Assembly: GCA_963777915.1 (NCBI GenBank)
Contig: CAVZSH010000007.1
Location: 62,001-126,000 of the forward strand
Origin: CAVUPF01 sp963777915
Lineage (GTDB): Bacteria > Actinomycetota > Thermoleophilia > Solirubrobacterales > 70-9
DNA: 64,000 nt
Reading direction: 5' to 3'
Shown piece after piece: positions 36,692 to 45,826 of this stretch. Numbering within the stretch: position 1 is the stretch's first letter; every line of letters begins with the position of its first letter. Both the position numbers and the translations under genes were made by a program. A model generated the notes under the pieces. That model saw nothing but the letters and a program-made list of their open reading frames with translations, was not told the DNA's origin and made no database searches.

Positions 36692-37573
36692 TCAGCCAGC
36701 GGCGATCGGGCTCGGCGCCAGCACCGGCAGCTCGTACTCGGCTCGCTCTGCGCCCAGCTCGATCATGCCTTCGGCCCCGCCCTGTTCCGCCCACCGCTCC
36801 CGCGTCTCCTGGCCGAAGCCGTCAAGGAACTCGTCGCTGTGCAGCGGGTCGTGGTGAAAGAGAACGGTGCGCTCAGCACCGGTGCGGTGGGCGAAGGAGA
36901 GGGCGTGAGAGAGGGAGGAGTGCCCCCAACCGACGTGCTCGGGATACTCGTGATCGGCGTACTGGCCGTCGTGGATCAACAGCGAGGTCTCGTGGGCCAG
37001 GGCGAAGCCGGAGATCCAGTCCTCATCGAGCGCCTCGAGGTCGGCGCCGAGTGCCGGCTCGTGGTCTGGGATGTAGGCGAGCGAGCTGCCGCCGTCGTCG
37101 ATTCGGTAGCCGAGGGTCGGGCCGCGATGGGCGACAGAGGCGGCACGGATCCGGGCCGGACCGATCTCCCACTCGGTCTGCGGGCAGTGGCGGAAGGAGA
37201 CGTCGCAGGGCAGCTCGCGGACCTCGACCGGGGAGAGCGGGGCAGAGATATAGCGGGCGATGCGGTCGCGTAGCGAGGCCTCTGGAGAAGCCGGCCCCCA
37301 GATCACGATCTCCGTCTGCGGGCAGAAGGCGGGGGCGAAGAAGACGAGCCCCTGGATGTGGTCGAGGTGAAGGTGAGTGAGGAGGATGTTGAGTCGGGCC
37401 GGCTTTTCGGCCAGCGCCAGGCCGAGGCTGCGAATGCCGGTGCCGGCGTCGAGCGCCAGCAGCGAGCCGTCGGAGAGGGTGACGCCAACGCAGGAAGTGT
37501 TACCGCCGTAGCGGATCGTCTCCGGCCCCGGGGACGGGATCGAGCCGCGCGTGCCCCAGAGTTTTATTTTCAT
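36692..37573 (-). CDS. Metallo-beta-lactamase-fold hydrolase (RNase Z/PhnP-like)
   Basis: 293 residues. LWGTRGSIPSPG at the start, LTHLHLDHIQG (HxHxDH metal motif), DHEP and LFHHDPLHSD. This layout is typical of MBL hydrolases that often sit beside PAS or response-regulator genes. The start codon follows the PAS gene stop as TGAGATG, so translation is probably coupled. Cytosolic; substrate unknown (phosphodiester or cyclic nucleotide possible). Confidence 0.85.
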   Translation of the reverse strand: MKIKLWGTRGSIPSPGPETIRYGGNTSCVGVTLSDGSLLALDAGTGIRSLGLALAEKPARLNILLTHLHLDHIQGLVFFAPAFCPQTEIVIWGPASPEASLRDRIARYISAPLSPVEVRELPCDVSFRHCPQTEWEIGPARIRAASVAHRGPTLGYRIDDGGSSLAYIPDHEPALGADLEALDEDWISGFALAHETSLLIHDGQYADHEYPEHVGWGHSSLSHALSFAHRTGAERTVLFHHDPLHSDEFLDGFGQETRERWAEQGGAEGMIELGAERAEYELPVLAPSPIAAG

Positions 37574-37574
37574 C

Positions 37575-37991
37575 TCAGTGCCCAGCCCCATTGCTCGGCG
37601 CGGTTGGCCAGAAGACGGCGATTGCGCCCTGAGATCCGTGCGGGGTGAGGATCGGGAAGGCAGAGACCTCGACCGAGTGGCGCGCTCCGTCGGCGGAGCT
37701 GATCTCGAAGTTCGCATGCGCTGGGCGGCCGTTGCGGACTGCGACGACCAGCGGCAGATCGTCGTAGGGGATCGGCTCACCGTCCTCATCGAAAGGGCCG
37801 AACAGCGAGCCCCACTCGGCAGGGCCGACGGTGCCGAGCTCCTCGAAGCGCTTGCCGAGCAGCATTCCGGCGGCCTCGTTGTAGAAGACGAGCAATCCGC
37901 CCTCGTCGACCAGGAAGGCCGGCGTCGAGAGCGCCGACATAAGATTGCGAGCGAGGATCAACTCGAGAGGCCTCTGCGACACAGATGACAC
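37575..37991 (-). CDS. Single PAS-domain protein
   Basis: 138 residues that form one PAS fold (FLVDEGGLLVFYNEAAGMLLG, then VEVSAFPILTPHG). No output domain is attached. It is coupled to the downstream MBL-fold gene by a 1-bp gap, so the two products may form a sensor-effector pair. GTG start at 37991; a CRP-like palindrome lies about 95 bp upstream. Confidence 0.82.
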   Translation of the reverse strand: MSSVSQRPLELILARNLMSALSTPAFLVDEGGLLVFYNEAAGMLLGKRFEELGTVGPAEWGSLFGPFDEDGEPIPYDDLPLVVAVRNGRPAHANFEISSADGARHSVEVSAFPILTPHGSQGAIAVFWPTAPSNGAGH

Positions 37992-38084
37992 TTTAGATAG
38001 TCGAGTTTGGCGTTGTGACTCGATTGCCGGGCTGATCGCTGCAGAAGCCAGACGACCACCCTCGCGCCTTTACCTGGGCGACTG

Positions 38085-38100
38085 CGTGACATCCGTCACG
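38085..38100. promoter_or_regulatory. CRP/FNR-type palindrome
   Basis: CGTGACATCCGTCACG holds the half-sites GTGA-N6-TCAC of the CRP consensus. It lies between the divergent PAS gene (start 37991) and the acyltransferase (start 38267), in a 275-bp gap with no other gene. Confidence 0.45.
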
Positions 38101-38266
38101 TATGCCGCGAGTGCGTCCACCTCAGCTTTGGTCCTCTTGCGGGCCATCAAGCCAGCCGCCGGGGTGACTCTCATGGCCCCCAGCTCGCGTTCAGCGTGCC
38201 CGATGTGCCCTCTGCTGCGCAAGGCGGTCGAGTAGAACTCATCTCCTTGTGAAGGAGCCGAGCGGT

Positions 38267-38872
38267 ATGTATAGGTTGGCGATGGCCGTCTGCCGGCCGG
38301 CCGCCGCGTGGGGGCGGCTGCGGGTGGAGGGCCTTGACGCCCTGCCGGCGAGCGGGCCCGTGCTGCTGGTCGGCAATCACGACAGCCATTGGGACTCGGT
38401 GATGATCGGCGTCGCGGCGATCCGGCGCCGCCAGATCAAGGCGCTCGCCAAAGCCCAGCTCTGGGACGTGCGGGGACTGAGTCCGGTGCTGAACGGGATG
38501 GGCCAGATCCCGATCGAGCGAGGCGCGGGGGATGCGGGCGCCCTTTCCCGTGCGGTCGAGGAACTGCGCGCCGGCGCCTGCATCGGCGTTTTCCCCGAAG
38601 GGACTCGCTCGCGGGGCAAGGTGCTGCGGGCGCGCAGCGGCGTCGGTCGTCTCGCGCTGGATGTCCCGGAGGCGAGGCTTGTGTGCGTCGCGATCGAGGG
38701 GACGACCGCCTTTACTGGCTTTCCGAGCCGCCCTCGGGTGTGGGCCCGCTTCTTTGATCCGGCCGGTGGTCAGGCCCAACCGGGGGAGGAGCCGGGGGCG
38801 ATCGCGTCGCGGCTCCTGACGGAGATCCGCGAGCTCGTCCCGCCGAGTGCCGCGGGCCGAAAGCGCCGTTAG
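38267..38872 (+). CDS. PlsC-like 1-acylglycerol-3-phosphate acyltransferase
   Basis: 201 residues. NHDSHWDS gives the HX4D catalytic motif, FPEGTRSRG the glycerol-phosphate binding motif, and GQIPIERG the third block. It transfers acyl groups to lysophosphatidate or related lipids at the membrane. ATG 38267 has AAGGAG 9 nt upstream; the in-frame GTG at 38249 would overlap that site and is rejected. Confidence 0.9.
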   Translation: MYRLAMAVCRPAAAWGRLRVEGLDALPASGPVLLVGNHDSHWDSVMIGVAAIRRRQIKALAKAQLWDVRGLSPVLNGMGQIPIERGAGDAGALSRAVEELRAGACIGVFPEGTRSRGKVLRARSGVGRLALDVPEARLVCVAIEGTTAFTGFPSRPRVWARFFDPAGGQAQPGEEPGAIASRLLTEIRELVPPSAAGRKRR

Positions 38873-38988
38873 CTGCCCGCCCTTCTCCGCTGGCGTGCAG
38901 ACTGCCCGCGCAGCGAGGGATCCACGGCTGTCCGGGGCACGGACAACCCGCGGGCCGGGTTCAGGCCCGGTCCGGCAAATGCAGCGAC

Positions 38989-39017
38989 CCCGGCGCCGGC
39001 AGAGCGCCGGCGCCGGG
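38989..39017. terminator. GC-rich hairpin between convergent genes
   Basis: CCCGGCGCCGGC (38989-39000) and GCCGGCGCCGGG (39006-39017) form a perfect 12-bp stem with a 5-nt loop, between the acyltransferase and the convergent zinc-ribbon gene. Lacks a T tract but is well placed to stop both transcripts. Confidence 0.6.
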
Positions 39018-39042
39018 AGGCGGCAGCTTCAGGGACCGGCTC

Positions 39043-39186
39043 CTAGAGTTTGCCGATCTTGAAGATCTTCGTGCCGCAGTCGGGGCACACACCCTGGATC
39101 GCCGGGCGACCGTTTTTCATGGTCACCTGTTTCGCGTCTCTGATCTCGACCTTCTTGCGCTCTTTGACGCAGTAGCCCTCGGGCAT
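39043..39186 (-). CDS. DUF5679-type zinc-ribbon microprotein
   Basis: 47 residues. CVKERKKVEI and CPDCGTKIFKIG provide three Cys of a small zinc ribbon, as in the DUF5679 family. AAAGGAGG lies 8 nt before the ATG, the strongest ribosome site in this part of the window. Longer in-frame starts are ignored. Function unknown; such ribbons may bind RNA or ribosomes. Confidence 0.82.
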   Translation of the reverse strand: MPEGYCVKERKKVEIRDAKQVTMKNGRPAIQGVCPDCGTKIFKIGKL

Positions 39187-39310
39187 GAGGGGGCCTCCTT
39201 TCGCTGCCGCTTCGCGGCAAAGCTCGCGGTTGCTCGCGAGGTGGATTGAGGCGAATGTAACGCAGGGCGTGGACGATGACCACGCACATACGTGCGCTTC
39301 ATCACAAGCG

Positions 39311-39664
39311 CTATTTCTTCGCGCCGCTCGCCTTGGAGCCCTTCGAGTGCGCCTGGAGTGCTTTGACCTGGGCCTCAAGCCTGGCGACTTCCGTCTGCGC
39401 TCCTTTGGCCTCGGCTTCAGCCGAGGCCACCCGGCTTTCCAGCTGAGCGCTCTGCGAGGAGCTGCCGCCAAGCTGGTCTACCTGAGTCTGAACCTGCCGG
39501 ATTTCGGCCTTGCTGGCGCTCTTTTCGGCGCTGTCCAGCGCCAGGTAGATGGCTGCGCCCGCACCGCCGACGGCGATCGCCACCAACACCAAGCCCACCC
39601 GCGTGCGGGAACCGAGCTTGCGCTCCAGCTCTCCGATCCAGGCCCGCAAACCGTCCAGCGGCAT
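39311..39664 (-). CDS. Single-pass membrane protein with coiled coil
   Basis: 117 residues: cytoplasmic start, one membrane helix (about 22-42, VGLVLVAIAVGGAGAAIYLA) and a coiled coil (about 45-103) ending in Lys/Ser. No family recognised. A TAGGCT hexamer on the minus strand (39676-39681) is 11 nt before the ATG. Divergent from the thiolase. Confidence 0.72.
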   Translation of the reverse strand: MPLDGLRAWIGELERKLGSRTRVGLVLVAIAVGGAGAAIYLALDSAEKSASKAEIRQVQTQVDQLGGSSSQSAQLESRVASAEAEAKGAQTEVARLEAQVKALQAHSKGSKASGAKK

Positions 39665-39757
39665 CGATCTAACCTAGCCTAGAAAGGCGGCCGCGAGTCG
39701 CGTCAACTACCCTGCGGCCCGCACTTTCGCACCCAAGCTCCCAAGGAGATAGACCGC

Positions 39758-40918
39758 ATGCCCGAAGCAGTGATCGTCGACACCCTCCGCACGCCGATCG
39801 GCCGCGCCTTCAAGGGCTCCCTCGCCCAGCTTCGCCCCGACGAGATGGGCGCCTTTGTCGTCGACCGCCTGCTTGAGCGAACCCCCGAGCTCGACCCGGC
39901 CACGGTCGAGGAGGTCTTCTGCGGCTGCGGCATGCCGCAGGGCCTTCAGGCCTTCAACATCGGCCGCATCATCTCGCTTCTCTCCGAGAAGCTGCCGCAG
40001 ACCGTCACCGGGGTCACCATCTCCCGCTACTGCTCCTCCAGCCTCGACGCGATCCGCCACGCGGGCAACGCGATCAAGGCCGGCGAGGGCGATGTCTACA
40101 TCGCCGCCGGAGTCGAGTGGGTGAGCCGCTACAACGAGCGCACCGAGCCGGCCGGCGCCGACGATCAGAACGAGAGCCTGCAGGGCAATAACGGCCAGCC
40201 AAACGCCTACATAGAGATGGGTAAGACGGCGGTCAACGTCGCCAAGAAATACGAGGTCAGCCGGGCCGATATGGACAAGTTCGCGCAGCGCTCCCAGGAA
40301 CTGGCGGTGAAATCCCAGGAGGACGGCTTCTTTGAGCGCGAGATCGTCCCGGTGAGGCTGCCGGACGGCACCGAGGTCGCCAAGGACGACGGGCCGCGCG
40401 CCTCCTCGACCCTGGAGAAGCTCTCAGAGCTGCCCGAGGCCTTTGGCGGCGGCGGCGTCACCGCCGGTAACTCCTGCCCGCTCAACGACGGTGCTGCCGC
40501 GGTCTTGTTGATGAGTGACACCAAGGCCGAGGAGCTTGGCCTGACCCCGCGGGCGCGGATCATCACCGCCGCCACCTGGGGCAACGAGCCCGAGTACATG
40601 GGAGTCGCCCCGATCGGCGCGATCAAGAAGGTGCTGGACCGGGCCGGGATGACGATCTCCGACGTCGATGCGGTCGAGCTGAATGAGGCCTTCGCCGCCC
40701 AGGTGATCCCGATCATGGACCAATGCGGGATCACGATCGAGAAGCTCAACACCCACGGCGGCGCGATCGCCCTCGGCCATCCCTTCGGGATGACCGGAGC
40801 CCGCATCATGGGCACTCTGCTCAACGCGATGGAGACCGACGACCACCAGGTCGGGCTGGAGACGATGTGCGTCGCCGGGGGACAGGGCAAGGCGATGATC
40901 GTCGAGCGCCTCAACTAG
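39758..40918 (+). CDS. Acetyl-CoA acetyltransferase / thiolase
   Basis: 386 residues. C92 in RYCSSSLDAI is the acyl-accepting cysteine, GHPFGMTG holds the catalytic His and MCVAGGQGKAM the second catalytic Cys. Degradative (FadA) or biosynthetic activity cannot be told from sequence alone. AAGGAG is 9 nt before the ATG. First gene of a probable operon with the crotonase and hotdog genes. Confidence 0.93.
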   Translation: MPEAVIVDTLRTPIGRAFKGSLAQLRPDEMGAFVVDRLLERTPELDPATVEEVFCGCGMPQGLQAFNIGRIISLLSEKLPQTVTGVTISRYCSSSLDAIRHAGNAIKAGEGDVYIAAGVEWVSRYNERTEPAGADDQNESLQGNNGQPNAYIEMGKTAVNVAKKYEVSRADMDKFAQRSQELAVKSQEDGFFEREIVPVRLPDGTEVAKDDGPRASSTLEKLSELPEAFGGGGVTAGNSCPLNDGAAAVLLMSDTKAEELGLTPRARIITAATWGNEPEYMGVAPIGAIKKVLDRAGMTISDVDAVELNEAFAAQVIPIMDQCGITIEKLNTHGGAIALGHPFGMTGARIMGTLLNAMETDDHQVGLETMCVAGGQGKAMIVERLN

Positions 40919-40929
40919 GAGGCTCCGGC

Positions 40930-41847
40930 TTGGCCCGACTTGAGACGCTGACCTACGAGACCGGCGATCGAGTCGCCCGCATCACCCTGAACCGGCCCGA
41001 GCGGGGCAACGGGATCACGCCGCAGATGCCGACCGAGATCGCCGCCTGCGTCGAGCGGGCGAATCTCGACCCCGCTGTCCACGCGATCGCGTTGGCCGGC
41101 AACGGCAGCGGCTTTTGCGGTGGCTATGACCTGGTCGCCTCGGCCGAGGGAGAGATGGCGGAGCTCGGCGGGGCGCAGGCGCCGGCCGGCTCTCCCCTTG
41201 ACCCGGCGACGATCGCCGCCAACCATGCGCCGGACTCCAACTGGGACCCCGTCACCGACTATCAGTTCATGTCGCGCAACGTCCGCGGCTTCATGAGCCT
41301 CTTTCACTCCGAGAAGCCGGTGCTCTGCAAGGTCCACGGCTTCTGCGTCGCCGGCGGCACCGACATGGCGCTCTGTGCGGATCTGCTGGTAATCGCCTCC
41401 AACGCCAAGATCGGCTACCCGCCGGCCCGGGTTTGGGGCTCGCCGACGACTGCGATGTGGGCGGTGAGGCTCGGCGCGATGCGGGCCAAGCGGTTGCTGC
41501 TGACCGGCGACTCGCTGACCGGCGAGGAGGCGGCGGAGTGGGGCCTGGCGACAGAGGCGGCCCCCGCAGCTGAGCTGGACGAGCGCTTTGAGCGGTTGCT
41601 CGCCCGGGTCGCGCGGATGCCGGTCAACCAGCTGGTGATGATGAAGCTGCTGGTCAACCAGTCGATCCTCGCGCAGGGCCTCCAGCAGTCCCAGGCCCTG
41701 GGTACCTTCTTCGACGGCATCGCCCGCCACACCGAGGAGGGACATGCCTTCGTGCGGCGCGCCGCCGAGGCCGGCTTCCGCGAGGCGGTGCGGGAGCGCG
41801 ACGAGCCCTTCGGCGACCACGGCATGGAGGGCTTCGGAGTCGGTTAG
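40930..41847 (+). CDS. Enoyl-CoA hydratase/isomerase (crotonase) family protein
   Basis: 305 residues. The TTG start has AGGAGG 7 nt upstream, overlapping the thiolase stop region. ITLNRPERGNGI, AGNGSGFCGGYDL (first oxyanion loop) and VHGFCVAGGTDMALCADL (second) define the crotonase fold. An insertion of about 50 residues after the first loop is longer than in typical EchA. Glu residues expected for hydratase catalysis are not clear, so another reaction is possible. Confidence 0.88.
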   Translation: MARLETLTYETGDRVARITLNRPERGNGITPQMPTEIAACVERANLDPAVHAIALAGNGSGFCGGYDLVASAEGEMAELGGAQAPAGSPLDPATIAANHAPDSNWDPVTDYQFMSRNVRGFMSLFHSEKPVLCKVHGFCVAGGTDMALCADLLVIASNAKIGYPPARVWGSPTTAMWAVRLGAMRAKRLLLTGDSLTGEEAAEWGLATEAAPAAELDERFERLLARVARMPVNQLVMMKLLVNQSILAQGLQQSQALGTFFDGIARHTEEGHAFVRRAAEAGFREAVRERDEPFGDHGMEGFGVG

Positions 41848-41859
41848 GGTGCCGAGCCG

Positions 41860-42303
41860 ATGAGCGACCGCCCTACCCTCACTCCGGAGACCGTCCGCGC
41901 CTTCATCGGCGACAGCTTCCCGGGCGACCTTGGGATCGAGCCGCTGGAGATCGAGGACGGCCACGCCCGCGGCAGGATCCTCGTCGATCGCCGCCACCTT
42001 CACCCGGGCGGCTACGTCCACGGCGGCGTGTGGACCGCGCTTGGCGACACCGTCGCCGCCTGGGCGACCTTCCGCAACATCCCCCCCGGGCACGACTTCA
42101 CGACGATCGAGCTGAAGCTGAATGTCTTCTCCGCCGGGCTTCCGGGCGATGAGATCGTTGCCGTCGCAGAGCCCCTCCACGTCGGCCGTAGCACCGTGGT
42201 GATCGAGGTGAAGATCGAGCGCAGCCCGGCCGGTGGCGGCGAGCCGCGCCTCGCCGCCAACCTGATCGTCACCCAGTTCGTCCTTTCCCCCCGCCAGGGC
42301 TGA
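41860..42303 (+). CDS. PaaI-type hotdog thioesterase
   Basis: 147 residues. HPGGYVHGGVWTALGDTVAAW is close to the PaaI/YbgC hotdog helix where Gly-Gly and Asp act in thioester hydrolysis. Twelve bp after the crotonase; a TAGGGT at 41845-41850 that overlaps the crotonase stop could add an internal leaderless promoter. It would release CoA from acyl-CoA made by the preceding enzymes. Its 3' end overlaps the convergent P-type ATPase by 35 bp. Confidence 0.88.
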   Translation: MSDRPTLTPETVRAFIGDSFPGDLGIEPLEIEDGHARGRILVDRRHLHPGGYVHGGVWTALGDTVAAWATFRNIPPGHDFTTIELKLNVFSAGLPGDEIVAVAEPLHVGRSTVVIEVKIERSPAGGGEPRLAANLIVTQFVLSPRQG

Positions 42304-44707
42304 AGGCCCCGATTCCCTCCACTTCGACGGTTGTCTCCAGCCGTTCGATCTGGGGCAGCCTCCACAGCAGGCTGGCGAAGGTGAGGCCGATTGCGGCGGA
42401 GAGCAGCGCCAAAAACCATTGGGTGGCGCTGAGCAGGACCAACTGAAAGAAGTCGCGCACCGGGGCGGCGGCGAGGCCGAGGGCGAAGAGGGCGCCGAGC
42501 CCGGCGATCAGGGCGAGCATGTAGCTCTGGATCGCGATGTGCTCGCGACCAGGCCCGCGCTCCAGCAACAAGACGAAGCTGAGGCCGAGCACGATCAGGG
42601 TCGTCGTCGCGGCGGTGCGCCCTGCTTCCAGCGTTCCGCCGAAGACTGTGTCGACCAAGAAGAAGGAGAGGATCGAGCCGAGCGCCGTCGCCAGCCCCGC
42701 CGGTACCGCAAAGGCGGCCAGGGCCGGGATCAGCCGCCCCCTGTAAAGCGGCCCATCCGAGGGGGCAAGGGCGAGGACGAAGGAGGGGATGCCGATCGTC
42801 AGCAGCGCGGCCAGGGTCAGGTGTCGTGGCAAGAACGGAAAGGCGAACCCCGGTACCGCGACCAGGAGGATCAGCGCCGCCGCGTAGACCGTCTTGGTCA
42901 GGTACAGCCGGCCGAGCCGGTGGATGTTGCGGGCGATCCGCCTTCCTTCCCCGACCGCCTCCGGCAGCCGCGCGAACTCGTCCTTCAACAGCACCACGTC
43001 GGCGACACCCTTGGTCACCTGGGCGCCCGAGCCCATCGCAACCGCGATCCGCGCCCGCTTCAGAGCCGGCACGTCGTTGACGCCGTCGCCGAGCATCGCC
43101 GTGTAGCGCCCCGACTCCGAGAGCGCCGCGACCAGCGCTTTCTTCTGCTCGGGCTTGATCCGGCAGAAGATCGTGTGGCGCTGCGCCGCCGCGGCCAGCC
43201 CCTCGGGGTCCTCGGGGAGCTCTGGCCCCTCGATCACCCCGGCCTCACGCGGTACTCCGACCGCATAGGCGACCGCGGTCACGGTCGCCCGGGCATCGCC
43301 GGAGATCAGCTTCAGGTCGACGTCCTGCTCGCGCATGAAGGCGATCGTCTCGGCCGCGTCGGGGCGCAGCGTCTCCTCCAGCACGATGAGCGCGACGGGG
43401 GAGATTCGCGGCGGCGCCTGCGCCGAGGGGTTGACCGGGAGCGCCTCCTTGGATTCGCCGAAGGCGACGACGCGCCGCCCGGCCGCCGTCTCCTCCTCCA
43501 GCTTGCGGGCCAGCCCCACAGGCAGGGTCAGCGCACCGGCCTCGGTCAGGACATCGGGGGCGCCCAGCACATAGGCGGTCGCCCCCAGAGCGATCCCGCT
43601 CCACTTCCACTCCGAGGAGAAGGGGACCTCGGCGCTCACCCGAGCGGCCCGGCCCGCGAAGCGCTCGGCGATCGTCTCCAGGGTCCGGTTGCGATCGCCG
43701 GCGCTCGCCGCGAAGCGCCCCAGCGCGGCGTGGGCGGCCGCCTCGTCGACCCCCTCGGCAACCTCGACGCCGACCAGCCGCAGCTCGCCGTCGGTCAGGG
43801 TTCCGGTCTTATCGATGCAGATCGTGTCGACCGCGGCGAGGCTCTCGGTCGCGCTCATCTGCTGGACCAGGGTGTTCTTGCGGGCCAGCCGCACCGCCGC
43901 CACCGCAAAGGTGACGCTCATCAGCAGCACCATTCCCTCCGGGATCAGCGTCACCAGGCCCGCCGTCGCCGTCTGCGCCGCTTCTTCGAGGCTGACGTTG
44001 CGCAACTTCAGGGTGAGGAGCAGGATCGCCGCCAGCGGGATCATCACGTAGACGCAGACGACGATCACCCGGTTGACCTCTTCTTGCAGCGGCGAGGGGG
44101 GATGGCGGAAGGCCTGCGCCTCGCCGGCCAGCCGTCCCGCGTAGCTCTCCTCGCGGACCGCGTCGGCGAGGTAGTAGCCAGAGCCGGCGATGCAGAAGGA
44201 GCCCGACAGGGCCCGCTCCCCCAGCCCCTTGCGAACCCCGTCGGCCTCGCCGGTCAGCATCGACTCGTCGAGGATCATGCCCCGGGTGTGGATCACCTCG
44301 CCGTCGGCGACGAGCTGGTCGCCGGGCTCGATGTGGACGACGTCGCCGGGCACCACTTCGCTCGCCACCAGCTCGACCACCGCGCCGTCCCGTGCCACCT
44401 TCGCGTGCGGAGCGATCAGCACCGCCAGCTCGTCGAGGGTCGCCTTTGCCTTCAGCTCCTGGCGGATCCCGATGTAGGAGTTGATCACCGCGATCAGCCC
44501 GAACAGCGAGTCCGCATACAGCCCGAGCGCCATGTCGAGGACGAAGAAGACGCCGATGATCGCGTTGAACAGCGTGAAGACGTTGCCGGCGACGATGCTT
44601 GAGACCGAGCGCGAGGAGCTTTCGGGAGGCGGCCCGAGCCTGTGCAGCCGGGCAGCCGCCTCGGCGCTGGAGAGGCCGCGCCTCAAGGCGGTGTCGGTCG
44701 TGCTCAT
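42269..44707 (-). CDS. P-type cation-transporting ATPase (CtpE-like)
   Basis: 812 residues. Actuator TGE (152-154), PEG in helix 4 (256-258), phosphorylation motif DKTGT at D299, and GDGVNDVPALKRA. Helix pattern of two plus two plus six. The long N-terminal metal-binding domain of Cu/Zn pumps and the CPC motif are absent, so alkali or alkaline-earth ions (Ca, Mg, K) are likelier. The overall plan resembles mycobacterial CtpE, a calcium pump; ion choice is inference. Confidence 0.88.
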   Translation of the reverse strand: MSTTDTALRRGLSSAEAAARLHRLGPPPESSSRSVSSIVAGNVFTLFNAIIGVFFVLDMALGLYADSLFGLIAVINSYIGIRQELKAKATLDELAVLIAPHAKVARDGAVVELVASEVVPGDVVHIEPGDQLVADGEVIHTRGMILDESMLTGEADGVRKGLGERALSGSFCIAGSGYYLADAVREESYAGRLAGEAQAFRHPPSPLQEEVNRVIVVCVYVMIPLAAILLLTLKLRNVSLEEAAQTATAGLVTLIPEGMVLLMSVTFAVAAVRLARKNTLVQQMSATESLAAVDTICIDKTGTLTDGELRLVGVEVAEGVDEAAAHAALGRFAASAGDRNRTLETIAERFAGRAARVSAEVPFSSEWKWSGIALGATAYVLGAPDVLTEAGALTLPVGLARKLEEETAAGRRVVAFGESKEALPVNPSAQAPPRISPVALIVLEETLRPDAAETIAFMREQDVDLKLISGDARATVTAVAYAVGVPREAGVIEGPELPEDPEGLAAAAQRHTIFCRIKPEQKKALVAALSESGRYTAMLGDGVNDVPALKRARIAVAMGSGAQVTKGVADVVLLKDEFARLPEAVGEGRRIARNIHRLGRLYLTKTVYAAALILLVAVPGFAFPFLPRHLTLAALLTIGIPSFVLALAPSDGPLYRGRLIPALAAFAVPAGLATALGSILSFFLVDTVFGGTLEAGRTAATTTLIVLGLSFVLLLERGPGREHIAIQSYMLALIAGLGALFALGLAAAPVRDFFQLVLLSATQWFLALLSAAIGLTFASLLWRLPQIERLETTVEVEGIGAFSPGGGKGRTG

Positions 44708-44720
44708 GGGAAGTATTCAA

Positions 44721-44726
44721 TAGGGT
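44721..44726 (+). promoter_or_regulatory. TAGGGT -10 element before LLM oxidoreductase
   Basis: TAGGGT lies 9 nt ahead of ATG 44736 in the 28-bp gap between two divergent genes; no Shine-Dalgarno is present. Probable leaderless start. Confidence 0.42.
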
Positions 44727-44735
44727 GCGAGCCGG

Positions 44736-45797
44736 ATGTCTTTGAAGCTAGGACTCAACCTCGGCTACTGGGGGATCGGCCCTGCCGGAGAGGACGCCGT
44801 CGATCTGGTCAAGGCCGCCGAGGGCGCCGGCTTTGAGTCTGTATGGGTGGCCGAGTCATACGGATCTGACGTAATCAGCGTCCTCGCCTGGCTCGCCCCG
44901 CAGACCAAGACGATCAAGCTCGGCGCGGCGATCATGCAGGTCCCCGCCCGCCCGCCCGCCGCCGCGGCGATGGCCGGCGCCACGATCGACAAGCTCTCCG
45001 ACGGCCGCTTCATCTTCGGCTTCGGACCGTCGGGACCGCAGGTCTCTGAGGGCTGGTACGGGGTGCCCTACGCGAAGCCCTGGGGGCGGACCCGTGAGTA
45101 CGTCGAAGTGGTGCGGGAGATCGTCTCCCGCGAGGGGCCGCTGGAGCACCAGGGCGAGCACTACCAGCTGCCCCTGCCCGGAGGCGAGGGCAAGGCGCTG
45201 AAGCTCAACTTCCACCCACTGCGCAACGGCATCCCCGTCTTCCTCGGCGCGATCGGGCGTAAATCTGTCGAGCTGGCTGCCGAGATCGCCGACGGCTGGA
45301 TCCCGATCTTCTTCAGCGTCGATGCCTTTGAGCAGACCTGGGGCGAGCACCTGCAGGCAGGCTTCGCCAAAGGCGGGCGGCAGCGCTCAGACCTTGAGGT
45401 CTCCCCGTCGCTTCAGGTCGCGATCGACGGCGACCAGGAGGCGGCGAAGAGCGTCGTCAAGGCGGGCCTCGTCCTCTACTTCGGCGGCATGGGCAGCCGC
45501 AAGACCAACTTCTACGTCGACCTCGCCCACCGCTTCGGCTTCGGCGAGGTAGCCGACGAGGTGCAGCGACGCTTCCAGGAGGGCGACCGGGCCGGCGCCT
45601 TTGAGGCGATGCCCGACGAGATCGTCGAGGCGACCTCGCTGGTCGGCAGCGAGGAAGAGGTGGCGGAGCGGATCGAGCGATTCCGCGGCGCCGGCATCGA
45701 CCGGCTGATCGTCTCGCCGGTCCACGTCGAGCGTGGCGAGCAGCTGCACACGATCGAGCGCCTGGCGGCGTTGACCGGCGTCTCGACGCCGGTCTGA
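44736..45797 (+). CDS. LLM-class F420-dependent oxidoreductase
   Basis: 353 residues, luciferase-like (beta/alpha)8 fold: LGYWGIG, FESVWVAESYGSD, KLGAAIMQVPARPP, and GVPYAKPWGRTREYVEVV. Actinobacterial members mostly use F420 (some FMN) for hydride transfer to lipids, antibiotics or xenobiotics. Thirty bp later starts pntAA, so partial co-transcription is possible. Specific substrate unknown. Confidence 0.87.
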   Translation: MSLKLGLNLGYWGIGPAGEDAVDLVKAAEGAGFESVWVAESYGSDVISVLAWLAPQTKTIKLGAAIMQVPARPPAAAAMAGATIDKLSDGRFIFGFGPSGPQVSEGWYGVPYAKPWGRTREYVEVVREIVSREGPLEHQGEHYQLPLPGGEGKALKLNFHPLRNGIPVFLGAIGRKSVELAAEIADGWIPIFFSVDAFEQTWGEHLQAGFAKGGRQRSDLEVSPSLQVAIDGDQEAAKSVVKAGLVLYFGGMGSRKTNFYVDLAHRFGFGEVADEVQRRFQEGDRAGAFEAMPDEIVEATSLVGSEEEVAERIERFRGAGIDRLIVSPVHVERGEQLHTIERLAALTGVSTPV

Positions 45798-45826
45798 GCG
45801 GTTGCCATAGGCTCTCGCGGCTTTCG

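Noticed and set aside
36692..37789. Longer N-terminus (start 37789) for the MBL protein
   Set aside because: It would overlap the PAS gene; LWGTRGSIPSPG right after ATG 37573 matches the family start.
38900..38990. Possible tRNA-like fold (CCGGG-TTCAGG-CCCGG)
   Set aside because: T-loop does not match TTCRANY, and no acceptor or anticodon stem can be built.
42419..44602. 727-codon ORF antisense to the P-type ATPase
   Set aside because: Shadow frame; the minus-strand ATPase has every catalytic motif.
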